NCBI RefSeq assembly: GCF_040222955.1 | Contig: NZ_JAVKCA010000011.1 | Location: forward strand, 124,001-188,000 | Source: Marinoscillum sp040222955 | GTDB taxonomy: Bacteria; Bacteroidota; Bacteroidia; Cytophagales; Cyclobacteriaceae | DNA length: 64,000 nucleotides | Direction: 5' to 3' | In this document: piece after piece, positions 8,617 to 16,383 of the stretch | How positions within the stretch are numbered: position 1 is the first letter of the stretch | Layout: each line of letters begins with the position of its first letter | Notes under the pieces: generated by a model | What the model saw: the letters and a program-made list of their open reading frames with translations, nothing else | The model's database searches: none | Told to the model about the DNA's origin: nothing | Program-made: the position numbers and the translations under genes

Positions 8617-9182
8617 GTTAGTTCTTTGAATCGAAAACAATCCACCGTATGGTCATTGACCAACCCTACGGCCTGCATATGCGCATAAATGGTCGTCGAC
8701 CCCAAAAACTTGAAGCCGCGCTTTTTTAAATCCTTAGCTAAAAGATCTGACTCAACCGTAGTAGCCGGAACAGCTCCTTTTTGCTCCCAGTAACCTGTTT
8801 TGACCTGGTGGCCCACAAAGCCCCAGAGGTATTCATCAAACGAACCAAACTCCCGCTGAACCTCCAGAAACCTTTTAGCATTATTTACCGCAGCCTCTAT
8901 TTTGGCTCTGTTTCTAATGATGTCCGTATTTTCCACCAGCTCATTAATCTTCCGGGCATCAAATGCAGCAACCCGCTCTGCTTCAAAATTGGCAAACGCC
9001 TTATGGTAACCTTCTCGCCTTTTCAGAATAGTACTCCAGCTCAAACCGGCCTGCGCACTTTCCAGCACCAAAAACTCAAAATGAACCTGGTCGTCATGGT
9101 TCGGCACTCCCCATTCCTGATCATGGTATTGAATGTATTGGTCAAAAGTGCCCTCTGCCCACTCGCATCTTTTCTTGTCCAT
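8613..9182 (-). CDS. tag: DNA-3-methyladenine glycosylase I
   Basis: Base-excision repair enzyme that removes 3-methyladenine from alkylated DNA. The protein has 189 residues, the normal length for Tag. Conserved family features include the N-terminal RCEWAEGTFDQYIQYHDQEWG, the FEFLVLESAQAGLSWSTIL helix, the FxGFVGHQV segment and the C-terminal FKFLGSTTIYAHMQAVGLVNDH. The N-terminal Cys/His and C-terminal His/Cys pattern (the zinc-binding snap of Tag) is consistent with H176 and C179-type positions near VNDHTVDC. It is divergent from the exported unknown gene at 9241 and followed, with a 4-base overlap, by the Kazal-like lipoprotein gene. Confidence 0.95.
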   Translation of the reverse strand: MDKKRCEWAEGTFDQYIQYHDQEWGVPNHDDQVHFEFLVLESAQAGLSWSTILKRREGYHKAFANFEAERVAAFDARKINELVENTDIIRNRAKIEAAVNNAKRFLEVQREFGSFDEYLWGFVGHQVKTGYWEQKGAVPATTVESDLLAKDLKKRGFKFLGSTTIYAHMQAVGLVNDHTVDCFRFKELT

Positions 9183-9240
9183 AGATAATACGCTTGCGCT
9201 TTGTTGGTTAATATATAAATTTAGATTTCATAAGTAGCAT

Positions 9241-10344
9241 ATGGTAATCAAACGGGGAATAATTCTTTTCATTTCTTTCTTTCTTATCAAACAGGCCCAC
9301 GCCCAGGCGGAGTTGGTAAACGTGGGCGGGGCTGCCATTATTAATATTACCAAGCAACTCCCGGAAGACCTCACTTCTGAGCGATCTGTTGTGATTCTGG
9401 ATATTCCTACCCAATTGAAGGATGGTTTTGAAGCAAGAGGTGACTGGAAAAAACTGGCTGCCAATGCCCACAAGACCTTTAGAAAAATAGGAGTAGATCC
9501 TATCGCCTACGTCTATCTGGACGACCTCAACGCTGGCCCGGAGGTGAATAATGCTTATTTATCGCTTTTTCAGAAGCGGAAGGTGAAAAACCTGATTATC
9601 ATCAATCAAGTGGGCGAATTCCCGGAAGAGGCTTATACGGTAGTGATCACCGGGTTTGGTGCCGAAAATTATATCAAAAATGGCCAGACCGGCTGGAAAG
9701 AAAGTGATCAGGAACTGAACCAGGTGATGGTAAGACTGGGAAGACAGGTTCTCAGACAGAAAATTGAGCGCAGCAATCTGCTCATACCTGAACAGCCAGA
9801 ATACCTTCAGCACCTGGTGATCTTTGAGGGAACAAGGCTTGAAAATTATCCCAGTCGCCTGAAAAGTCTGAAGCTGGCGGTGGTGGCATTTCAGAAAGTA
9901 CCAAGTGACAATGTTGAAGATCCCGACTTAGCCTCAAAAATTGCAGAATACAACCAGCAAATAGAAGAGAAAAACAATCAGCTCGATGCCATCATGGCGG
10001 CGTATCCTTTCAAATACGACATTGTCACCGAAACCGACGAGGACGCACTCTACAAAGCTGGTTATCAATATGCCCTGATGCCATTGTCCAGAACTGGACT
10101 CTCTGTGAAAAAAGTACTCAACTACCCAACCACAGCCACCGAAACGCATTACATGACCAGTACTTTTGACGTTCAAAACCGGCCCGCGCTCAAGCGGATT
10201 CCAATCAGCGCTAATGTCACCAAGTACTATATCAAACAAACCATCGTAAAGGATATCCATCCGGGCAAGGTGTGGGATGCTGATGTGAGCTGGGAGCTGG
10301 GCCTTCAAAACTTCATTTATAACCTGAATCAGGCCTTTAGGTAA
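9241..10344 (+). CDS. Exported protein of unknown function
   Basis: I do not recognise a family. The 367-residue protein has a clear signal peptide (residues 1-21, cleavage after QAHA). The mature part contains an alternating alpha/beta pattern: AAIINITKQLPEDL, VVILDIPTQLKDGFEARGDWKKLA, IAYVYLDDLNAGPEVNNAY and NLIIINQVG, which looks like a small Rossmann-like or flavodoxin-like layer. A Gln/Glu-rich helix (EYNQQIEEKNNQLDAIM) follows, then a C-terminal segment ending VSWELGLQNFIYNLNQAFR. It was probably first described as a conserved Bacteroidota protein. Its stop shares one base with the start of the arylamine N-acetyltransferase gene (TAATG), so the two form an operon. Confidence 0.75.
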   Translation: MVIKRGIILFISFFLIKQAHAQAELVNVGGAAIINITKQLPEDLTSERSVVILDIPTQLKDGFEARGDWKKLAANAHKTFRKIGVDPIAYVYLDDLNAGPEVNNAYLSLFQKRKVKNLIIINQVGEFPEEAYTVVITGFGAENYIKNGQTGWKESDQELNQVMVRLGRQVLRQKIERSNLLIPEQPEYLQHLVIFEGTRLENYPSRLKSLKLAVVAFQKVPSDNVEDPDLASKIAEYNQQIEEKNNQLDAIMAAYPFKYDIVTETDEDALYKAGYQYALMPLSRTGLSVKKVLNYPTTATETHYMTSTFDVQNRPALKRIPISANVTKYYIKQTIVKDIHPGKVWDADVSWELGLQNFIYNLNQAFR

Positions 10345-11165
10345 TGGCAGACCTCAATTATTTTCAGACCCGGCCCAAAGTGCCTCCAATAGATGCCGAT
10401 CTGTATCTCAAAAGAATTGGGGTGCAAAAAGACCAGCCCTCACTGGCTTTCCTTAAAAAAATCCACAGAGCCCATCTCCTCCAGATCCCATTTGAAAACC
10501 TGGATATTCATTACCATCGAAAAATCGTTCTGGACATCAATTCCATCTATGACAAAATCATCCGCCACCGCAGAGGGGGTTTTTGTTATGAGTTGAATGG
10601 GCTACTCTATCACCTGCTGGCACGTCTTGGGTTCCGGGTCTTTTTGGGATCGGCCAGGGTTTTTCAGGCAGTATCCATTTCTCCCGAGTTTGACCACATG
10701 ATGGTTTTTGTTTCTCTGGAAGAGGGTGATTTTCTCTGCGATGTTGGCTTTGGTGAGCTATTCACCGAACCAAAGCGGCTGGTCACTGGTGAAGTCCAGC
10801 TAGACTATACGCGCTATTTCAAATTTGAGCATAACGTCGATGGAGAGTGGCTACTTAGAAAATCAAATGACAACAGTCAATACGAATCCATTTACGTATT
10901 CACGCTGAAACCACGACAGATGATTGAGTTCCTCCCACGATGTAATTTTCACCAGGAATCTGATCAGTCACACTTTACCAAACAAAAACTGATCACCCAG
11001 CTCTTTAGTGAGGGGCGAATCACACTTACCGATCGAAAAATAAAACGGTCTCTTTACGGAGAGCAGAAGGAACGCGAAATACTAAATGAAGACGAGTTTT
11101 TGGCACAGCTTCAAGAGGTTTTTAAGCTCAATGTGAGGGCGCTACTCCGTCAAAAGTTTAATTAG
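10344..11165 (+). CDS. nat: Arylamine N-acetyltransferase (NAT)
   Basis: Transfers acetyl groups from acetyl-CoA to arylamines, hydrazines or related amines. The protein has 273 residues, typical of bacterial NATs. The catalytic triad is visible: C81 in RRGGFCYELN, H118 in FDHMMVF and D133 in CDVGFGE. The N-terminal part (LAFLKKIHRAHLLQIPFENLDI) is also typical, with the ENLD motif. The physiological amine is not known in Bacteroidota; in some bacteria NATs act in lipid or antibiotic pathways. It starts at the last base of the preceding gene's stop and overlaps the convergent DUF5996-like gene by 24 bases at the 3' ends. Confidence 0.93.
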   Translation: MADLNYFQTRPKVPPIDADLYLKRIGVQKDQPSLAFLKKIHRAHLLQIPFENLDIHYHRKIVLDINSIYDKIIRHRRGGFCYELNGLLYHLLARLGFRVFLGSARVFQAVSISPEFDHMMVFVSLEEGDFLCDVGFGELFTEPKRLVTGEVQLDYTRYFKFEHNVDGEWLLRKSNDNSQYESIYVFTLKPRQMIEFLPRCNFHQESDQSHFTKQKLITQLFSEGRITLTDRKIKRSLYGEQKEREILNEDEFLAQLQEVFKLNVRALLRQKFN

Positions 11166-11990
11166 TTGGGCTGAGGCTTCCTCATAGAAAAGATCAAGAA
11201 TTGCCTTTTGATCTCCTTCAAAAAGATGTTTTGACAGCAACACCGCCCCGGTCCATTCTTCGCTCACCCAAATGGCATTGTTACTCAGACGGCCACACTT
11301 TGAGGTATCGGTAAATGGCCAGGTACTTACATAGAAGTATGGACTGCTAAAAAGCTGATCTCCGGGTGACATCCCAAGCAGAATGTGGGTATCCGTTTCC
11401 GGGTCACCGGAGTTTTTCAGTACCACTTCCAACGCCTGATCAAAGTGGTGGGGCCATACCTGAATGTTGTTTTCGATGCCCATCCTCTGTTTTACTTCTC
11501 GCAAGGAAACATATGAGTTGTGAAAGTACCTGGCCAGCTCCTGGGCAGCTGCCGGATATTCCATGTGGAATGGTTCTCCCGACTGAGTGGGGTATTCCGG
11601 CAATTCGTAGGGTAGGTTCATGGTCAGGTTGGCAGCATTCAGGCCAAGCTTCCCGATTTGTTCCTCCAACCAAATCATCATTTGCACCTGTGTCTGACCC
11701 TCCACCTGATATGAGTCCAGTACGTTTACTTTTTGATCTACAAGATAGATGGTAAACGATTCCAGACTGAGTGAGCTTCTGAATGTGACAGACCCTGATA
11801 CCCACTGGCCAGCCAGTCGTGAAAGGCCAGGCACCCATGTGAGCACCGCATGCTCGTCATATCTGGATTTCGGCGAAAATTTTCTGCCAACAGCGGCCAC
11901 ATTTTGGATCGCCTGATGTAGCTGTTCTCTGGCCGTACGAAGATGATCTGGATCCATCTTTTGAAGTGGTCGCCATTCGAATGTTTGCAT
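11142..11990 (-). CDS. DUF5996-like conserved protein
   Basis: Probable cytoplasmic protein of 282 residues with no signal peptide or membrane segment. The second half contains the WPHHFDQALEVVL segment and a following LGMSPGDQLFSSPYFYVSTWPF stretch. I associate this pattern with the uncharacterised DUF5996 family (about 280-300 residues). No catalytic role is established for the family, and I can give no pathway. It overlaps the nat gene tail to tail by 24 bases, and its 5' end lies just downstream of a terminator ending the TerB-like gene. Family assignment comes from memory of the motif and is moderate. Confidence 0.65.
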   Translation of the reverse strand: MQTFEWRPLQKMDPDHLRTAREQLHQAIQNVAAVGRKFSPKSRYDEHAVLTWVPGLSRLAGQWVSGSVTFRSSLSLESFTIYLVDQKVNVLDSYQVEGQTQVQMMIWLEEQIGKLGLNAANLTMNLPYELPEYPTQSGEPFHMEYPAAAQELARYFHNSYVSLREVKQRMGIENNIQVWPHHFDQALEVVLKNSGDPETDTHILLGMSPGDQLFSSPYFYVSTWPFTDTSKCGRLSNNAIWVSEEWTGAVLLSKHLFEGDQKAILDLFYEEASAQLIKLLTE

Positions 11991-12013
11991 GGTGGATAGT
12001 GGCCGGAAATCAA

Positions 12014-12035
12014 AAAAGGCCTTTAAAGGCCTTTT
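12014..12035 (-). terminator. Intrinsic terminator of the TerB-like gene at 12041
   Basis: A perfect palindrome (arms AAAGGCC and GGCCTTT around a short AT core) lies six bases after the stop of the upstream minus-strand gene. On the minus strand it is followed by a run of six T, the classical hairpin plus U-tract. It isolates that gene from the DUF5996-like gene at 11990. Confidence 0.75.
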
Positions 12036-12040
12036 GTTAT

Positions 12041-12436
12041 TTAGTTCAAATACTTCATTACTTCCCTTTTCAACGCATCTCTGTTAGAGGTAATGCTAGG
12101 GTCTGTAAACACTTTGGAACTCAGCTTGGAGATCACTCCTTTCTTGAAGCCGAGCTTTTCAGCCAGCTCCTCGCAATATTTGATCTCACTCAAATATACC
12201 TGGCTGTCGATTTTCATCAACTGAACAATGTTGTACAGATACTCGAACCTATCCTCATCTGTCATCGTCGACAAAGGGGGAAGGGGCTGGGGGTTTTCCA
12301 CGAGATTCAGTATTTCTGCCTCCGAAACACCATTTGCTTTACCCAGCATCATTATCAAGCTTCTTTCCTCTCCTGCAAACTCTCCATCTATCTTAGCAAG
12401 CTGAATAAGTGTACTTAGTTGGGATTGTATACTCAT
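12041..12436 (-). CDS. TerB-like small helical protein, paralogue 1
   Basis: Predicted cytoplasmic all-alpha protein of 131 residues resembling the TerB/DjlA-type helical fold. It begins MSIQSQLSTLIQLAKIDGEF, and the central signature is FEYLYNIVQLMKIDSQVYLSEIKYCEELAEKLGF. The alternating acidic residues (IDGEF, KIDSQVYLSE) are in the places where TerB proteins may bind metal. Its nearest relative in the window is the gene directly upstream at 12504, with which it shares the central block almost residue for residue. Another copy lies at 21568 and a more distant one at 44780. Function is unknown; TerB is named for tellurite resistance, but no ter operon is present here. Confidence 0.78.
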   Translation of the reverse strand: MSIQSQLSTLIQLAKIDGEFAGEERSLIMMLGKANGVSEAEILNLVENPQPLPPLSTMTDEDRFEYLYNIVQLMKIDSQVYLSEIKYCEELAEKLGFKKGVISKLSSKVFTDPSITSNRDALKREVMKYLN

Positions 12437-12503
12437 AATTAAGTAAGGTCAGTTATCAATTAACTTTAAAGATAGATTTACGCACGATTAGAAACAAGTA
12501 TTC

Positions 12504-12917
12504 CTATAATTCAAATTTACGTGCTTCTTTAATCAGTTTCTCCCTGTTTCCAGTGATAGAAGGGTTAGAATATATCTGTGAGGATAGTTTTTTGACCACT
12601 TTTTTATCAAAGCCCAGCCTTTGGGCGAGATCCTCACAGTATTTGATCTCGCTGAGGAAAACTTTGCTATCAATCTTCATCAGCTGTATGATGTTATACA
12701 AAAACTGGAATTTCTCATCAAAGGATAGCGCTGAGAAAGAAATATCAACCTCTCCCTTCCTGGAGATGTTTTCATGGATCAAAGCATCTATCTCTGCTTC
12801 TTCCACTTTATTTGCTTTTCCTATGCTGTAAATCAGCTGTTTTTCGGCCTCATTGAAGTTTTGATCAGATACCGCTAGCTGAATGAGGGATTGCAGGTGG
12901 CTTTTAAAATTATCCAT
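12504..12917 (-). CDS. TerB-like small helical protein, paralogue 2
   Basis: Cytoplasmic helical protein of 137 residues, paralogous to the gene 67 bases downstream. The shared block reads FLYNIIQLMKIDSKVFLSEIKYC followed by AQRLGFDKKVVKKLSSQIYSNPSITGNR, and the last part is also shared with paralogue 1 (SKVFTDPSITSNR). The N-terminal half differs more, mainly around residues 30-60. This indicates a local gene duplication with divergence of the first helices. No catalytic residues, signal peptide or DNA-binding domain are visible. The two genes may be expressed together, but the 67-base gap could hold a promoter. Confidence 0.78.
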   Translation of the reverse strand: MDNFKSHLQSLIQLAVSDQNFNEAEKQLIYSIGKANKVEEAEIDALIHENISRKGEVDISFSALSFDEKFQFLYNIIQLMKIDSKVFLSEIKYCEDLAQRLGFDKKVVKKLSSQIYSNPSITGNREKLIKEARKFEL

Positions 12918-12981
12918 GGCTAAGTAAGTTGGCTCGTTATGTTTTAAATATAAAAATTAAAACTCGTAACTCAAGGCCACC

Positions 12982-13743
12982 TCAATGCATATAGCTCCCC
13001 GCATTGATATCAAAAGTGGATCCGGTAGAATGATCAGCCATACCACTGGCAATAAATGTGATCAGTGGTGCCAGGTCTTTCGGTTCTGTCAGTCGCTCCA
13101 GCGCCACATCTCCTTTGGTGTGCTCTTCGCCGTACATATCCATAAATTCTTTAGCCATATCCGTTCGTACAAAGCCCGGTGCAATCACAAATGCTTTAAT
13201 CCCATCTTTGCCATATGCCCGGGCAATAGACTTAGTTAAGGAAACAAGCCCGGCTTTGGATGCCGCGTAGGCCATGTATTCTGCCTGATCTCCTCGAAAA
13301 GCGGCCCGCGAACTAATGTTGATAATCCGCCCCGCGGCTTTTCGCTTCAGAAAATGATCGATCGCCTTTCTGCAGATGACTGCCGGAGAAGTGAGGTTCA
13401 CCATCATGGTGTCATTCCACGCCTTTTGCCAATCGTCCTCTGATGCATTGAGAGGTGCTGAAATGGCAACTCCTGCGTTATTGATGACAATTTCTATACT
13501 TCCCATCTCCAGCGCAATCCGGTCGAAAAGCTTGGATGCCTCATCAGGCAGAGAAAGGTCCGCCTGAAAAGCCTTTGACTCATTGCCTAAAATATGAGCG
13601 AGATTCTCCGCTTCGCGTACATTTTTATTATAATGAATAGCAATGGTAGCGCCCGCTTCCGCCAGCTTGGTAGCCACGGCCTTTCCTATACCCCGACTAG
13701 CGCCGGTCACCAATATATTTAGACCTGAAAGGTTGATGTACAT
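12982..13743 (-). CDS. Short-chain dehydrogenase/reductase (FabG-like)
   Basis: NAD(P)-dependent oxidoreductase of the classical SDR family, most similar in length and motifs to 3-oxoacyl-[ACP] reductases. The protein has 253 residues. The cofactor motif TGASRGIGKA is near residue 14, NNAG near 90, and the catalytic Ser-Tyr-Lys set is in NISSRAAF and YMAYAASKAGL (near 145-163). A later APGFVRTDMA fits the substrate loop. The real substrate is unknown, and a second FabG in the genome is likely to serve fatty-acid synthesis. It is monocistronic; the next genes are on the same strand but separated by 65 bases. Confidence 0.88.
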   Translation of the reverse strand: MYINLSGLNILVTGASRGIGKAVATKLAEAGATIAIHYNKNVREAENLAHILGNESKAFQADLSLPDEASKLFDRIALEMGSIEIVINNAGVAISAPLNASEDDWQKAWNDTMMVNLTSPAVICRKAIDHFLKRKAAGRIINISSRAAFRGDQAEYMAYAASKAGLVSLTKSIARAYGKDGIKAFVIAPGFVRTDMAKEFMDMYGEEHTKGDVALERLTEPKDLAPLITFIASGMADHSTGSTFDINAGSYMH

Positions 13744-13808
13744 ATCTGATCCCTAAAAATTACTCGAACGAAAATTAGTCAAACATTGGCAAATAAAGAC
13801 TTCATTGC

Positions 13809-14243
13809 TCATTTTGTTAACAAAGGCCATTTCCTCACTTTTAGATAATGGAGCGTGAAAAAAGCCAACAGCCCAACGGGACCCATCATGAAGGTAAGCA
13901 GCAAAACAGGGGCGACCAACCAGTGTGAAAAGTTTTGAGCCTGAGACCGGGCCAGTATCCATGAGCCAAGTAGCAGATCAAAGCTCAGGTAGTGAATCCA
14001 ACCTGCCAAAAGCATGTAGTCATTGGAAAAAAGAGCCCTGATCTCCTCCAGGGATGAGAAATCCGGAAGGCCACCGGAAAAATGAGTGATAACAATGCCT
14101 AAATAGAAAATGGATAATACAGCAGGAACCGCCATGGTTTGAATGGCCCTCTGGGTATACTTCCATTTCGGCGTAAAGATCATAAGCGCCCATGCACTCG
14201 CCGCAATGGCACTTGCCAGATCAAAAAGAGTGTTTGAATCCAT
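13809..14243 (-). CDS. ABA4-like integral membrane protein (DUF4281)
   Basis: Four-helix membrane protein of 144 residues (start ATG at 14241-14243; an upstream ATG at 14261 would add 6). The segments match the ABA4/DUF4281 family: LFDLASAIAASAWALMIF at the N terminus, then GWIHYLSFDLLLGSWIL and LTFMMGPVGLLAFFTLHY. In plants ABA4 is needed for neoxanthin formation; bacterial members have no proven function. A link to carotenoid metabolism is possible but unsupported by neighbouring genes, since I see no crt genes in the window. The divergent neighbour is the calcium/cation exchanger at 14358. Confidence 0.82.
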   Translation of the reverse strand: MDSNTLFDLASAIAASAWALMIFTPKWKYTQRAIQTMAVPAVLSIFYLGIVITHFSGGLPDFSSLEEIRALFSNDYMLLAGWIHYLSFDLLLGSWILARSQAQNFSHWLVAPVLLLTFMMGPVGLLAFFTLHYLKVRKWPLLTK

Positions 14244-14357
14244 ATTCAATATCTTTGTCATTAATCCCCGCGCGGTACTTTCGGGAGAAATAAAATTACT
14301 ATATTAGTCACTCCTCCAGCTGTATATTACAATTTTCCATCAAGTTAACCGTCAAAA

Positions 14358-15554
14358 ATGGGCATCATCATACCTTTAATTCTCATAGCCATTTGTTGCG
14401 CTGTTATATGGCGGGCAGGTGATGGCTTCATGACTGCATCAGAGTACATTGGCAGAAACCTGTCTGACGGGGTAAGGGGAGCAACCATCAACGCCATCGC
14501 CAGCTCCATGCCTGAAGTCTTCACATCATTCTTTTTCCTGTTTATCATGCAGGATGCAGAAGGGTTTTCTGGAGGGATCGGTACCACGGCGGGTTCCGCC
14601 ATTTTCAACAGTATGGTGATCCCTGCGGTGGCAGTACTGGCGGTCATCGGTATGGGGCTTACCAACAAAGTAAGGGCTTCTAAAAAAGTGATGCTACGAG
14701 ATGGTCTGAGTTTGCTCATCGCGGAGTTGCTATTCATAGTACTTATTAGTGGTTCTTCTTTGGACTGGTACCATGGTTTATTACTGATGCTCGTATATGT
14801 GGCCTATATCGTCTATATGTTTTGGTCTATGGACAAAAAAGAGCGGGAAGTTATGCTCGAAGAAAGCCACATCAGTGAAGAGGATTTTGAAGTGGATGAA
14901 TCGAAACAAAAACCTTTTCTGGTCGCATTGTTTACACTGGATCTCCACAGAGTGTTTATTGGCAGGAAAAAAATCAACAACCTTAATGCCTGGTCATTAC
15001 TTGTTTCGGCCACCGTGTGTATTGCTGCGGTCTGTTACCTTTTGGTGCTCGCCTGTGAGTGGATTGGTGATGATACCTACACGGTTCCATTTTTGGGGGA
15101 ATTTGAAGGGCTCGGGATTCCGGTAATGTTTGTCGCCTTGATTTTGGCCTCGGCCGCCTCCAGTTTCCCGGACACGATCATCTCCATTAAAGATGCCCAA
15201 AGGGGACAATATGATGACGCCATCTCTAATGCCCTGGGTAGCAATATTTTTGATATCTGTTTTGCCCTAGGTTTCCCGTTGTTTGTTTTCACCTTGATAC
15301 ACGGCCCTATTGCCATGTCTCAGGAAATGGTGGATCTCAGCGGCGAACTACGGTTTCTACTCTGGTTACTGACGGCTGTTGTGCTTATTATTTTCGTAGT
15401 GGGTGGATACATTGGTCGCTTTAAGGCCAGCCTGCTGCTGGCTTTATATTTCCTGTTCGTCCTTTATGTGGTAGGCAGGGGTGCCGGTAGCGAATATGCC
15501 CAGTCCATCGCAGATTGGCTGGTTTCTATTGTCAGACATTTTAGTTTTTCTTAG
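14358..15554 (+). CDS. Sodium/calcium-exchanger-family membrane protein (CaCA)
   Basis: Inner-membrane cation antiporter of the CaCA superfamily, 398 residues. Two homologous halves each carry an alpha-repeat. The first is near residues 30-75 (ISSSMPEVFTSFFFLF-like region, AIASSMPEV followed by GSAIFNSMVIPAV). The second is near 255-305 (ASAASSFPDTIISIKDAQRG followed by ALGSNIFDICFALG). A cytoplasmic acidic loop (about 155-195) separates them, with several E and D. Exchangers of this type move Ca2+ out in exchange for Na+ or H+; ion specificity cannot be deduced. The 3' end overlaps the convergent Rieske gene by 4 bases. Confidence 0.9.
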   Translation: MGIIIPLILIAICCAVIWRAGDGFMTASEYIGRNLSDGVRGATINAIASSMPEVFTSFFFLFIMQDAEGFSGGIGTTAGSAIFNSMVIPAVAVLAVIGMGLTNKVRASKKVMLRDGLSLLIAELLFIVLISGSSLDWYHGLLLMLVYVAYIVYMFWSMDKKEREVMLEESHISEEDFEVDESKQKPFLVALFTLDLHRVFIGRKKINNLNAWSLLVSATVCIAAVCYLLVLACEWIGDDTYTVPFLGEFEGLGIPVMFVALILASAASSFPDTIISIKDAQRGQYDDAISNALGSNIFDICFALGFPLFVFTLIHGPIAMSQEMVDLSGELRFLLWLLTAVVLIIFVVGGYIGRFKASLLLALYFLFVLYVVGRGAGSEYAQSIADWLVSIVRHFSFS

Positions 15555-15877
15555 AGGAGGGCCACGAGCTGCCCCTCAGCGTTCCATCTGGCCTCCTGAA
15601 CAGAGAGCGGGCGGCACCGGTCTATTAATTCTTGTCCTGATGTCAGGTCAAACTGGTAGCCATGCCATGGGCAAACTACCCTGCAGTCACTATTGACGTT
15701 TGCCTGCACCAAAGGATAATCAAAGTGTGGACACTTCGTTTCAAACACAAAAACCCTTGACCCGAACCTGGTCAACGCATACTTTTGATCGTTGTAACTT
15801 ATCTGGATAATTTTGCGCTCCTTCAACACTGCATCGAGAGCGGAAATGGATTGGAATAATATGACCTCCTCTTTCAT
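15551..15877 (-). CDS. Rieske [2Fe-2S] domain protein
   Basis: Stand-alone small Rieske ferredoxin of 108 residues. The two cluster-binding boxes are TKCPHFDYPL (Cys-x-His) and VCPWHGYQFDLTSG (Cys-x-x-His), giving two Cys and two His ligands. Spacing of about 17 residues between boxes is normal. There is no catalytic oxygenase domain, so it is an electron carrier or a partner of an unknown oxygenase or nitrite-reductase-like enzyme. It overlaps the exchanger gene by 4 bases at the 3' end and is divergent from the 42-codon gene at 15923. Partner is unknown. Confidence 0.88.
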   Translation of the reverse strand: MKEEVILFQSISALDAVLKERKIIQISYNDQKYALTRFGSRVFVFETKCPHFDYPLVQANVNSDCRVVCPWHGYQFDLTSGQELIDRCRPLSVQEARWNAEGQLVALL

Positions 15878-15922
15878 TTTGGCTTCACCGTTTTCTATAT
15901 TCGCATAATAAAAATTACAATC

Positions 15923-16051
15923 ATGGACATTACTAACCCTGCAGTAACCGACGGTGTAAATCTATTCGTGAATATCGTTATTTTTCTTGTCGCTTTTGGG
16001 GCAGCTCTTTCTCTGGTAGATATGAGAAAGGAAAGTCAGAAGAAAGACTAA
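15923..16051 (+). CDS. Putative single-pass membrane micropeptide (42 aa)
   Basis: The open frame encodes 42 residues: a short polar N terminus (MDITNPAVTDG), one hydrophobic helix of about 20 residues (NLFVNIVIFLVAFGAALSLV), and a charged end (DMRKESQKKD). The positive tail after the helix is consistent with an N-out, C-in single-pass topology. It stands alone between the Rieske gene and the gdhA region and could be a subunit of a membrane complex. I do not recognise a family. Support is the hydropathy pattern and a clean start-stop; low conservation information limits certainty. Confidence 0.5.
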   Translation: MDITNPAVTDGVNLFVNIVIFLVAFGAALSLVDMRKESQKKD

Positions 16052-16075
16052 TTTTTGTGGCCGTACTCCCAGGAA

Positions 16076-16171
16076 AGAAACCGCCCGGTTTCTGAGAACA
16101 ACCTACCTATGGCAAGCCTATACTCATTTTGAGATGAGCAGAACGTCAGTTCACTGAGAAACATTCTCAGT
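16076..16171. other. Hairpin-rich intergenic segment between two small membrane ORFs
   Basis: Contains an 8-bp inverted repeat (AGAAACCG at 16076-16083, CGGTTTCT at 16086-16093) and a 6-bp one (ACTGAG at 16153-16158, CTCAGT at 16166-16171). Neither is followed by a U-run, so they are not clear terminators. The stretch 16052-16213 has no other gene I can support. Confidence 0.35.
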
Positions 16172-16213
16172 AAGCTCACGCCCATATTTTTTCAAAGCGT
16201 TAATCGGGGAAAT

Positions 16214-16318
16214 TTATACGTCATCCTTTGCGTGGTTGCTCACCTTTCTATTAGGCAAAATAGTTGGGCAGATAATCGCCAATACAAACAACACAAGAAT
16301 GAAAACTAACATGGCCAT
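16214..16318 (-). CDS. Putative membrane micropeptide (34 aa) downstream of gdhA
   Basis: Open frame on the minus strand from ATG at 16316-16318 (a second ATG lies at 16310-16312). It encodes 34 residues, starting with a hydrophobic helix (MAMLVFILVLFVLAIICPTIL) and ending in a polar tail (PNRKVSNHAKDDV). It is preceded by a plausible promoter and lies 65 bases after the gdhA stop. The lack of a family and its tiny size keep confidence low, but the helix-plus-tail layout mirrors the 42-residue gene on the other strand nearby. Confidence 0.4.
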   Translation of the reverse strand: MAMLVFILVLFVLAIICPTILPNRKVSNHAKDDV

Positions 16319-16337
16319 AGCGCGCTATTTTTTTGTG

Positions 16338-16369
16338 TAAAGATAACCGGACTGACAGGTTTATCACAA
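16338..16369 (-). promoter_or_regulatory. Candidate promoter for the 34-aa micropeptide
   Basis: On the minus strand a TTG at 16367-16369 is followed, after 21 bases, by TATCTTTA at 16338-16345. This fits the Bacteroidota TTG-N19-21-TAnnTTTG layout with one mismatch in the last base, and the start codon is 20 bases further on. Confidence 0.35.
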
Positions 16370-16383
16370 CATTCCCCCAAACT

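Noticed and set aside
12014..12035. Perfect palindrome that could be a protein-binding site
   Set aside because: The adjoining T-run on the minus strand and its place just after a stop codon make an intrinsic terminator the simpler explanation.
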